Made by a program: the position numbers and the translations under genes. Of a stretch of DNA of 28,769 nucleotides, positions 16,761-24,059 are shown in pieces; positions within the stretch are counted from its first letter, which is position 1; each line of letters begins with the position of its first letter. The stretch lies in the NCBI GenBank assembly GCA_009700815.1, contig WLLG01000003.1:1-28769 (forward strand). The letters are read 5' to 3'. The stretch comes from Actinomycetota bacterium (lineage in GTDB: Bacteria; Actinomycetota; Acidimicrobiia; Acidimicrobiales; Microtrichaceae). The notes under the pieces are model-generated. The model had not been told where the DNA came from. It saw only the letters and a list, made by a program, of their open reading frames with translations, and did not search any database.

Positions 16761-16766
16761 TATAGT
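16761..16766 (+). promoter_or_regulatory. Candidate -10 box (TATAGT) for the SNF2 helicase
   Basis: TATAGT at 16761-16766 is the best -10 match in the divergent gap and points toward the helicase. No good -35 is visible at 16-18 bp. Confidence 0.3.
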
Positions 16767-16824
16767 CAGACCTGTACATATCCCATCAGGGCACAGCCTC
16801 CTTTCGAGTAGAGCCGGCGCCGCG

Positions 16825-19800
16825 ATGGCCGAAGCAATCCAGATGGATCGCACCGGGAAATCACGCCCAGCACACACGTCGTCTTCAAGCTCTACGAGTG
16901 AGAAAACGCATCGCCCTTGTGCTTGTAGTGATGTCAGCGCTAGCAGCGCCGAGGAGCTTATGCAGACCGTAGGGGAACAAATCACAACGAGTGCTAGCCA
17001 AGGGAACCTGCCAAGCGGGTTTACCTTTGCAGTTGAAGCCGCTGCAGCAGCAGAAGCAACAGCGGCGCAGCTAGCGATGCTCGAGCAGCATCAAGGCTCG
17101 TGGAAGTGGACGCTTGAGCGACTTCTCTACCGCACTGAAGAAGACCTTCTGGCTGTTCGTCGGCTGAGCACCCCGGAGCGAGAGCAAGTGATCTCGGACT
17201 TCGAGGCAGAGCGAGACCGGCTCGAGGCTGCGCTAGATCGCCTCCTTGGAGACACGAAGTCCGGGCAGGACCCGGTGCTGCTTGAGTCGGCTGGTGAAGT
17301 GCGACTACAGGCTTCTTGGGCAGCGGGCAGGCTTGTTGTATGGGCAGCAGGGCCTGGCACTGCTCCGGCAAACGCTGCCGATCTTGCCGCTCGCCTCGAG
17401 AATGCTGGCGTGCTTGCAACTGGCTGGACATCGCACCCACCAGTGAAATTGCCTTCGGGAACTGCAGCCCCTGCGCTGGCGTTACCGATTGGCGATGCAA
17501 TCGGTTGGCTAGCAAACGTGGGTGGTGGTCACGATAATGATGCAATCGGATCAAGTGTCACCTGGCTTGGGCGAGTAGCCGTGTGGGCAGTTCGACTCGT
17601 TGCTGCGGGTCAAGTCGTGCCCACGATTCGCAACCGCCGACGTGGTCGACAGCAAGAGGGCGTAGAGGGACGAACCGAACTCTCTGTTCGCTGGGGTCCC
17701 GCACTGTTGGGCTCCACAGAGCTGAATGACTTAGCAGCAGCTATGCCTGGACCGGTGACAGCTCTAGAACGAACCGATGCGAAACCCCTGACGTTGTCGG
17801 TACTTGGCTCAATCATCAACGCAATCGTGAGCGACGCTGCAAGCAAGCTGACCCTTCCCGCTCCGCCGCCAGAGCCGAACGACTCGGTCAGCATCGCTGA
17901 GGCAGTGCTCACTCGTATGGACGGCTCAGGTTTTGAGGTCCCGGCTCGCGTTGGGGCTGATATTGCAAAGCGAATGGAGCGTTGGACAAGTGCTGTTACT
18001 ACCCCTACTGACGCACGCCTAGTCATAACGCTCGATCCGCCAGATAAAGACAATGCATGGTTCCTGTCTGTCTCTGGACCAGACCCCGACGGCCAACTTG
18101 TCCCGCTCGAGGTTGCCTTGGTCGAGAGCCGTCCGAAGCGACATCTTGCTGATGAGCTCGTGCGTCTTGAGCGTCTTATGCCGGTGCTCAAGCGGCCTGG
18201 TGCAGCGCGCCGAGGCCAAGTAGTGCTCAGCCAAGATGAGGCCTGGCAACTCATGACCCAGACTGGCCCGCTCGCTGCCGCAGCAGGTTTCGATGTTCGC
18301 GTTCCCGCACTGAGCCGCAAGAAGCCGACAGCGGCCCTGCGCCTTGACACGATCTCGTCTGACCCATCTGTGGTGGGTGCACACCAGTTGGCTCAAGTGC
18401 GCTGGTCTGCAGTCTTTGACGATGTTGAACTCAGTGCAGCCGACATCGCCCGACTTGCGTCCGAGGCCAGACCGCTGGTCCGGAGCCACGGAAAATGGGT
18501 GGAACTCGACCGGGTTGACCTTGCTGCCGCTGCTGCCGCATTGGCTGAGCGTGCGTCGACTACGCAACTTACTGGTGCGGAAGTTCTGCGTTATGCCATC
18601 GGCCTAGAAGAGTCTCCGCTGGCTGGCGGCTTTAGCGTCAGTGGAACAGGCTGGGCAGCCGACCTTCTGAACAAGGCGCAGGTCATCTCCAAAGAGCCAA
18701 TCACATCGCCTGATGGTTTCGAGGGTGAGTTGCGGAGCTATCAGGGTGAGGCTGTGGCTTGGCTCGGATTCCTTGACTCTGTGGAACTCGGCGGTTGCTT
18801 GGCTTTGGACATGGGCCTGGGCAAGACTCCAACAATGCTGGCGCACATTGCGCGCACAGCAGGCAAGGGGCCTGCGCTCGTTGTTGCACCGCCAGCAGTA
18901 GTCGGCAACTGGGCTGCAGAGGCAAGCCGGTTTACACCGGGACTCAAGGTTGTGGTGCATCACGGGGCATCTCGCGCCTCTGCCAAGGAACTGTCAAAGA
19001 AGGTCAAAGGTGCTGACATTGTCATCACTACCTATGGCACTGCCGTTCGTGATGTAGAGACGCTCGCAGAGCTCAGCTGGGATCGGTTGATTCTTGACGA
19101 GGCTCAGGCGATCAAGAACTCGGCGAACGAGACTTCGCAGCAACTGCGCCGCATTCCAGCCAGAGTCAGGGTTGCCCTGACGGGTACGCCAATTGAGAAC
19201 GGTCTCGGAGACCTCTGGTCGATTCTTGACTTCACAAACCCCGGGCTCGTCGGTCCCCGACCAGCATTTATTGCACAACTGTCTGCGGGCAAGGATCACT
19301 CGCGCCAAGGGGCCGAGACTGCCCTCCGAGCGTTGAACGGAATTTTGGTATTCCGCCGCACCAAGTCAGAGCCGATCGTTGCAGCGGAACTACCCGAGCG
19401 GATTGACCAGTTGGATCACTGCACGATGACTCCAGAGCAGATTGGCTTGTATCAGGCAGTGCTAGATGGTCTCGTTGCAAATAGCTCGGACGAACTCGGT
19501 GCAGAGCCACGCAAGGGTGCGATCTTGGCTGCGATTACTGCGCTCAAGCAGATCTGCAACCATCCATCTGCCTATCAGCATGACGATCGGCCGCTGATCG
19601 GCAGATCTGGAAAGCTGACGCGATTAGAAGAGATTGTCGACGCTGTGTATGCCTCGGGTGAACGAGTTCTGGTGTTCACTCACTTTGCCTCTTGGGGAAT
19701 GCGTTTGGCAGAACACCTGACTGCTCACACCGGGATAGAAACCGCCTGCTACCACGGCGGTCTTGCTCGAGGCGCACGAGACAAACTTGTCGAGGAGTTC

Positions 19801-20229
19801 CAAAACGGTGAGGGCCCTGGAGCGCTAGTTCTGTCGCTGAAAGCGGGAGGAACTGGTCTGAACCTGACAGCGGCAAGCCATGTCGTGTTGTATGACCGCT
19901 GGTGGAATCCCGCCGTCGAAGATCAGGCACGAGACCGTGCATGGCGCATCGGCCAGACCCGAACGGTGGTATCGCATCGCTTGGTCTGCCCCGGAACCGT
20001 TGATGAGCGAGTCGAGGAAGTCGTAGCCGGTAAGCGCCACATTGCAAACCTGGTGCTACCAAAATCTAGTTCGCTGGCAGACCTTGACACCTCCCAGCTG
20101 CGTACAGCTTTGGGCCTGCAGCAGGAGAGTCTGCTGACAGAGAATCCTGCCGAGTTGGCCCAAGATGTGATCGAGTCAGAACAACAAAGCAACTCACTAG
20201 GTAAGCCACTCGAAGGAGCAGCAGGATGA
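16825..20229 (+). CDS. SNF2-family DEAD/DEAH-box helicase (HelZ-like)
   Basis: This protein of up to 1134 aa has an actinobacterial-type N-terminal region (about 60-590, including RLQASWAAGRLVVWAAG) and then a complete SNF2 motor. Motif I is DMGLGKT (about 661-667), motif II is DEAQ (758-761), motif III is ALTGTPIEN and the linker is FRRTKSEP. The C-terminal lobe shows VFTHFASWG, SLKAGGTGLNL and DRWWNPAVEDQARDRAWRIGQ. Such proteins are dsDNA translocases that remodel nucleoprotein. The start is uncertain: ATG 16825 has no Shine-Dalgarno and opens a Ser-rich 45-residue stretch, whereas ATG 16960 has GAGGAG 3 nt upstream. Its stop overlaps the next start (ATGA), and the next gene's AAGGAG lies inside its last codons, so the two are coupled. 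Confidence 0.88.
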   Translation: MAEAIQMDRTGKSRPAHTSSSSSTSEKTHRPCACSDVSASSAEELMQTVGEQITTSASQGNLPSGFTFAVEAAAAAEATAAQLAMLEQHQGSWKWTLERLLYRTEEDLLAVRRLSTPEREQVISDFEAERDRLEAALDRLLGDTKSGQDPVLLESAGEVRLQASWAAGRLVVWAAGPGTAPANAADLAARLENAGVLATGWTSHPPVKLPSGTAAPALALPIGDAIGWLANVGGGHDNDAIGSSVTWLGRVAVWAVRLVAAGQVVPTIRNRRRGRQQEGVEGRTELSVRWGPALLGSTELNDLAAAMPGPVTALERTDAKPLTLSVLGSIINAIVSDAASKLTLPAPPPEPNDSVSIAEAVLTRMDGSGFEVPARVGADIAKRMERWTSAVTTPTDARLVITLDPPDKDNAWFLSVSGPDPDGQLVPLEVALVESRPKRHLADELVRLERLMPVLKRPGAARRGQVVLSQDEAWQLMTQTGPLAAAAGFDVRVPALSRKKPTAALRLDTISSDPSVVGAHQLAQVRWSAVFDDVELSAADIARLASEARPLVRSHGKWVELDRVDLAAAAAALAERASTTQLTGAEVLRYAIGLEESPLAGGFSVSGTGWAADLLNKAQVISKEPITSPDGFEGELRSYQGEAVAWLGFLDSVELGGCLALDMGLGKTPTMLAHIARTAGKGPALVVAPPAVVGNWAAEASRFTPGLKVVVHHGASRASAKELSKKVKGADIVITTYGTAVRDVETLAELSWDRLILDEAQAIKNSANETSQQLRRIPARVRVALTGTPIENGLGDLWSILDFTNPGLVGPRPAFIAQLSAGKDHSRQGAETALRALNGILVFRRTKSEPIVAAELPERIDQLDHCTMTPEQIGLYQAVLDGLVANSSDELGAEPRKGAILAAITALKQICNHPSAYQHDDRPLIGRSGKLTRLEEIVDAVYASGERVLVFTHFASWGMRLAEHLTAHTGIETACYHGGLARGARDKLVEEFQNGEGPGALVLSLKAGGTGLNLTAASHVVLYDRWWNPAVEDQARDRAWRIGQTRTVVSHRLVCPGTVDERVEEVVAGKRHIANLVLPKSSSLADLDTSQLRTALGLQQESLLTENPAELAQDVIESEQQSNSLGKPLEGAAG

Positions 20230-20657
20230 CCGAGGCTCGGCGGCGACCAAAACAGCGGCGGGGATCAGGCGGTGGATCAGGCGGTGGAAACGGTGATGGT
20301 AGCCACAATGGCAACCAGCAACAGCAAAAGAACTCCAACGGCTCATCTTCAAAGAACCAGCCGAAGGGCGGTGGGAAAGCTGGCGGCAAGGGAGGCGGAA
20401 AGTCGGCCAACAAAGGTGGCCGCCAGAACAAGATTGCACCACCAGCGGAATTCTGGCGTGCAGCTCCTGAGCCTCCCGAACCACCAGATATTCGTCCAGC
20501 GGATGACCCTACGGCGCTCCTGCAATCCATGGGGACTGCTCCCCTGCCGGGGCAGGCTTCTGTGGCTGATCACTACATGGCGGCAGTTATTCAGCGAGCG
20601 GCCATGCTCGCTACTGCGCTTGCCGCCTCGGCAGACCTGCTCGAAGAAGCGGAATAG
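20226..20657 (+). CDS. Gly/Lys-rich disordered small protein, coupled to the SNF2 helicase
   Basis: This 143-aa protein has an unknown function. Residues 1-70 are low-complexity and basic, with repeats of GGGSGGG, poly-Gln, then KGGGKAGGKGGGK, much like a nucleic-acid-binding disordered tail. A proline-rich linker (about 75-95) leads to a C-terminal helix (about 115-143: VADHYMAAVIQRAAMLATALAASADLLEEAE). The start has a strong AAGGAG at 7-nt spacing and overlaps the helicase stop by 4 bp, so it is almost certainly expressed with it. HelZ-like genes in actinobacteria often neighbour a SWIM zinc-finger gene; this product has no cysteines and is not one. A helicase cofactor that tethers it to DNA is my inference. 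Confidence 0.72.
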   Translation: MTEARRRPKQRRGSGGGSGGGNGDGSHNGNQQQQKNSNGSSSKNQPKGGGKAGGKGGGKSANKGGRQNKIAPPAEFWRAAPEPPEPPDIRPADDPTALLQSMGTAPLPGQASVADHYMAAVIQRAAMLATALAASADLLEEAE

Positions 20658-20708
20658 CCCTCAACAACGATCCGTCGCTACCCACCACAATGGGCTGCGG
20701 CAGACCCG

Positions 20709-21248
20709 TCAGCTGTTCGCTCGGACCGGAGTGTGCGCAACATCGTCTTCGGTGAACGTGCTCGTCCAGCAGGCAAACTCAAGCAGGATTCCATCGGGGT
20801 CTTGGAAGTAGATCGACCGAACGTACACCTCATCATCCATTTCGGCGCTCAGACCAAACTCGCTGTTGTCATGATTGGCCACTTCGGTGCAGTCGATCCC
20901 GTTTTCAACGAGCCGATCTCGATACTGCTCAATCTTGTCTGGCGGTACGGCGAACGCAACGTGGTTCATTGACCCAATGGCACTAGACAGCTCGCCTTGG
21001 TCAGGACGCCCCCGCGGGGCCGAGACGCCAGGAATGCCCTCGGGTGCTTGTGGGAACCAGAAAAACGCCAGATGGTCGCCACCCCCGCAATCAAAAAAGA
21101 AGTGCTGCCCCATTCCAACTGGCAACTCGATGGTCTTGACGAGCGGCATGCCCAGCACCCCAGAGTAGAAATCGACCGTCACCTGCATGTCCCTGCAGAC
21201 AAGTGCCAAGTGATTAATCCCCTGAAACTCAAACTTTTGATCATCCAT
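20709..21248 (-). CDS. VOC-family (glyoxalase/extradiol dioxygenase fold) protein
   Basis: This 179-aa protein has two vicinal-oxygen-chelate repeats. Likely metal ligands are His13 in GINHLALVC, the second-half His in MNHVAFAV, and the Glu in DGILLEFACW, with a fourth ligand in FFFDCGGGDHLAFFW. Members include lyases, dioxygenases and resistance proteins, and the ligand pattern alone does not tell which. The ATG at 21248 has AGAGGAG at about 7-nt spacing. It diverges from the PF10118 gene across a 210-bp gap holding a tandem-repeat array. It ends facing the Gly/Lys-rich gene. Confidence 0.82.
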   Translation of the reverse strand: MDDQKFEFQGINHLALVCRDMQVTVDFYSGVLGMPLVKTIELPVGMGQHFFFDCGGGDHLAFFWFPQAPEGIPGVSAPRGRPDQGELSSAIGSMNHVAFAVPPDKIEQYRDRLVENGIDCTEVANHDNSEFGLSAEMDDEVYVRSIYFQDPDGILLEFACWTSTFTEDDVAHTPVRANS

Positions 21249-21345
21249 TGCGGTTCTCCTCTGAGGCGAGAAATTTTCCGAGCGAGATACAAGCTAGACC
21301 GCGAAGCGCCTTTGCAGAGCTAAAAATTCGCTGCCGACCCCTTAG

Positions 21346-21421
21346 GCAGATCCCATTGTGCCGATCCCATTGCCGATCCCATTGCCGATTCCATTGCCGA
21401 TCCCATTGTGCCGATCCCTTT
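21346..21421. repeat. 12/14-bp tandem repeat array, about six units
   Basis: The unit GCCGATCCCATT recurs head to tail with small changes. There are four 12-bp units (21360, 21372, 21384, 21410) and two 14-bp units ending in an extra GT (21346, 21396). The array ends 37 bp before the GTG of the PF10118 gene, immediately upstream of where its promoter should be. It codes for nothing plausible in any frame. Confidence 0.8.
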
Positions 21422-21446
21422 GGGAGTGAAGTGCGCTTCCGATCAG

Positions 21447-21459
21447 TAGCCTGAAGCGG
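21447..21459 (+). promoter_or_regulatory. Candidate leaderless promoter -10 (TAGCCT) for the PF10118 gene
   Basis: TAGCCT at 21447-21452 is followed by six bases and the GTG at 21459, the same spacing as at the mmpL and dinG-like genes. No Shine-Dalgarno is present. Confidence 0.4.
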
Positions 21460-22316
21460 TGGCAGTCACTTCGCTCACTCCGCGACGAATCAAGTTTGAG
21501 TTCCCTGAGCAGATCCCGCTTGTGTGGACTCCAAGGGTTCCCGAGATTTCGGCAGCTGCAAACTCGGTTTCCCTACTCATGCCACATGTTGAGCCCTATG
21601 TGATTGCTTCCGTCCGCGCTGTTCTCGAGCAGCTTCCGACCGAGCAGAGAATTGCCGCTGCAGGGTTCATTGCACAAGAGGCGCAACATCAGCGACAGCA
21701 CCGGATCTTTAATGCCAGCGTCACCCCTCAGATTCCTGGAATGAGCCGAGTTGAAAGCTGGATGCATAGGACCTATGCCTGGTTATCTCGAACCCGATCA
21801 ACCCGGTTCAATCTTGCGTTTGCTGCAGGATTCGAGACGGTGGCTTTTGCATTGGCCCGGTGGACGGAGTCCCACCTGCGAACACTCTTCGATGGAGCCG
21901 ATGAACGGATCACCACCATGTTCCTCTGGCACCTAGCCGAAGAGGTGGAGCACAAGTCTGTGGCCTTCGATGCGTACGAACATGTAGACGGCTCACGAGT
22001 GCGCTATCTGCTGGCCGCAGTGAGTTCAATACTGATCCTGAGCGGTTATACCTTGATCTCCACCGCTCTCAACCTCAAGGCTCAGGGGCGGCTGTTTCAT
22101 CCGGTTGCTTGGTGGCGGTTGCTGCTCTTCAGCATCAGTTTGGCTTGGGAAGTTCTGCCCGACGTTGCGGCCTCGGCTATGCCGGGTCACCACCCGAGCG
22201 ATTTCGCTGACCCAATAGCCCTCAGTACTTGGCTGAACCAGTACGACCCAGAGACTGCCTCGCTCCCCCTGTGGTGGACGGGTGAATCGGCGCAGCAACC
22301 GGTTGTTCTTCGCTAG
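21459..22316 (+). CDS. Predicted metal-dependent hydrolase (PF10118/COG3687-like)
   Basis: This 285-aa, mostly helical protein carries two di-metal-type motifs, ExxH in FIAQEAQHQRQH (about residues 68-79) and EExxH in HLAEEVEHKSVAFD (about 155-168), spaced as in ferritin-like folds. A hydrophobic helix at about 185-205 (YLLAAVSSILILSGYTLIS) and a second near 220-235 suggest membrane association. The family is common in actinobacteria and proteobacteria that degrade lipids, but its reaction is not established. The GTG start lacks a Shine-Dalgarno and has a TAGCCT box 6 nt upstream. It converges on the ferredoxin/P450 pair with a 34-bp gap. Confidence 0.8.
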   Translation: MAVTSLTPRRIKFEFPEQIPLVWTPRVPEISAAANSVSLLMPHVEPYVIASVRAVLEQLPTEQRIAAAGFIAQEAQHQRQHRIFNASVTPQIPGMSRVESWMHRTYAWLSRTRSTRFNLAFAAGFETVAFALARWTESHLRTLFDGADERITTMFLWHLAEEVEHKSVAFDAYEHVDGSRVRYLLAAVSSILILSGYTLISTALNLKAQGRLFHPVAWWRLLLFSISLAWEVLPDVAASAMPGHHPSDFADPIALSTWLNQYDPETASLPLWWTGESAQQPVVLR

Positions 22317-22350
22317 GGAGAGATCCTTTAGAAAAGCAAAGAATGCGAGG

Positions 22351-22560
22351 TCAGGCTGGCGGATTCTCTTCGGTCAAGGTGATCGCGTATTCGGGACAGT
22401 TGTCCACTGCTAGCTGGGCTTTGGCGTGCAACTGCTCAGGCACATCACCCGTCACCAACAACACGGCGTATCCCTCGTCGTCTACATCAAAGAGTTCGGG
22501 GGCTAGCAAGTAGCACCGGTTGTGGCCTTGGCAGGCATCACGGTTGAAAGAAATCTTCAT
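22351..22560 (-). CDS. 3Fe-4S-type ferredoxin partner of the P450
   Basis: This 69-aa ferredoxin has the cluster motif CQGHNRC, in which His takes the place of the second cysteine of a normal CxxCxxC, with the last ligand in the CP pair (DNCPEYAI). This pattern marks actinobacterial ferredoxins that feed electrons one at a time to P450s. The ATG at 22560 overlaps the P450 stop (ATGA), so the two are translated together. A longer in-frame ORF to 22698 is antisense-free noise inside the P450 gene. A ferredoxin reductase is not nearby and must be shared. Confidence 0.9.
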   Translation of the reverse strand: MKISFNRDACQGHNRCYLLAPELFDVDDEGYAVLLVTGDVPEQLHAKAQLAVDNCPEYAITLTEENPPA

Positions 22561-23804
22561 CTGGCTCCCTTGGTCGTTGCAGAAGTGCCTGGATCGAGGA
22601 TCCGGATAGGCAGTTTGCGAGGGCCGCGCACCTGCCCGGTCGACCACAGAACAGCTTCTGGGTCGGCTAACTCGAACTCTGGCACCCTCGCTAGCCACTC
22701 CTCGAGGGCAACAGTGAGTTCCATTCGAGCCAGATTTGAACCGAGGCAGCGATGAATCCCTAGACCAAAAGCTGCGTGGCGGTTCTTTTCACGGTCAAGA
22801 ATCACCTCGTTTGGATTCTCAAAGAACTCGGGGTCACGATTCGCTGATGGGAAGGGAAGCAAGACCCAGTCACCCTCATGAAGCTGTTTGCCGCCGAGTT
22901 CTACGTCCTGAGAAACTTTGCGGGCCATGGTGACCGGAGCGAAAGCTCGCAGCATTTCCTCCACGGCGAACGGCATAAGTTCTGGCTGTGCGACGAGCCG
23001 TGCGCACTCTTCTGGGTGCTGCGCCAAGTACCAGATGCTCGCTCCGATCGCAGACCAAGTGGTGTCGATCCCTGCAAGGAGGATCAGCGCAATCGTGCCT
23101 CCTACGTGGTCGTCGGTGAGGGGCACTCCGTCAATCTCTGCTTGGAGGAGAAAGCCGATGAGGTCATCGGTAGGCTCGCCGCGCCTCTTCTCTATCTGGG
23201 CAGAGATGTAGTGAAGCATGGTGTCTTCAGCCGCAACTGGTTCGTCATTTTGGCCGGCCATCTCAAGAATCCTGTGAATGAAATCTCGAAATCGATCTCC
23301 GTCCTCTGCCGGAACGCCCAGCATGTGGGCTATGACGCGAACAGGAATGTGCTGCGCGTACTGCTCCGCCACGTCCACGACTCCTGAAGTCGGCAAATCA
23401 ACAAGAATCTGATCGATGAGTTGCGAACAGAACGCTCGGGTAGGGGCCTCGAGCGGGCGGATTGCCTTCGGCGCAAAGGCCGGTAAGAGCAGGCCTCGCG
23501 CAATCTGATGAAAGGGCGGGTCCGAGCTGATCGGAGGTGCGTAACCGACTGGAGCAGGAACCTGGGGCTCAAGCACCGAGACGATGACCCCACGAGATGT
23601 GAAGTGCTCAGTGTCATGTGCGATGGCCGAAATGTCCTCATGGCGAGTTGGCAGCCAAGTTCCGCCGAAGCGGTCAGAATGCGCCACGGGGCAAGTTTCT
23701 CGCAACTCTTGCCAAATCGCAGGAGCGTCAGCCGCGTACTCAGGCGCAGTATGGTCAAAGTCGGTTTGCCAGTCTGTTACCGGGCACCGCTCAGGTCCAC
23801 TCAT
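22557..23804 (-). CDS. Cytochrome P450
   Basis: This 415-aa soluble bacterial P450 is a heme-thiolate monooxygenase. The I-helix oxygen-activation motif is AGIDTT (244-249), the K-helix ExxR is EMLR (283-286), and the heme loop FGLGIHRCLG carries the thiolate Cys353. The ATG at 23804 is chosen for GGAG at 6-nt spacing; a TTG four codons upstream is unlikely. TAGTAT on the minus strand at 23833-23838 is a reasonable -10 box giving a short leader. Electrons come from the overlapping ferredoxin. The substrate cannot be named from sequence. It lies head to head with the ABC exporter genes. Confidence 0.93.
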   Translation of the reverse strand: MSGPERCPVTDWQTDFDHTAPEYAADAPAIWQELRETCPVAHSDRFGGTWLPTRHEDISAIAHDTEHFTSRGVIVSVLEPQVPAPVGYAPPISSDPPFHQIARGLLLPAFAPKAIRPLEAPTRAFCSQLIDQILVDLPTSGVVDVAEQYAQHIPVRVIAHMLGVPAEDGDRFRDFIHRILEMAGQNDEPVAAEDTMLHYISAQIEKRRGEPTDDLIGFLLQAEIDGVPLTDDHVGGTIALILLAGIDTTWSAIGASIWYLAQHPEECARLVAQPELMPFAVEEMLRAFAPVTMARKVSQDVELGGKQLHEGDWVLLPFPSANRDPEFFENPNEVILDREKNRHAAFGLGIHRCLGSNLARMELTVALEEWLARVPEFELADPEAVLWSTGQVRGPRKLPIRILDPGTSATTKGAR

Positions 23805-24059
23805 TACATGCTCCAATCAACCGGGACTGTGAATACTAGAGAAGATTCAAGGTTCCACATTTCTGCCAATCATTGCGCAGGCCGAACGGATTCCGCTCGC
23901 GCCGCTTGGAGAAGTATCCTCAGAGGCTTGCCGGATCCCACACCCCCTGACATCTCGGATTCAGATCCTCTCGGCACCGACTCGTTACCGAGCGATGACT
24001 TGAATGAGGCTGCAAGTGCAGTTCTGGCTGACGACGCGCAAAATTCCGTAGATCCGAAA

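Noticed and set aside
17610..18350. Long open frame on the minus strand inside the SNF2 helicase gene
   Set aside because: Antisense shadow of a clearly coding gene; the translation is Arg/Ser-rich with no recognisable domain.
21346..21421. CRISPR-like repeat array
   Set aside because: Units are only 12-14 bp, head to tail without spacers, and there are no cas genes.
23508..23804. Far upstream extension of the ABC permease reading frame
   Set aside because: It is antisense to the P450 N-terminal coding region, Arg-rich, and has no ribosome site.
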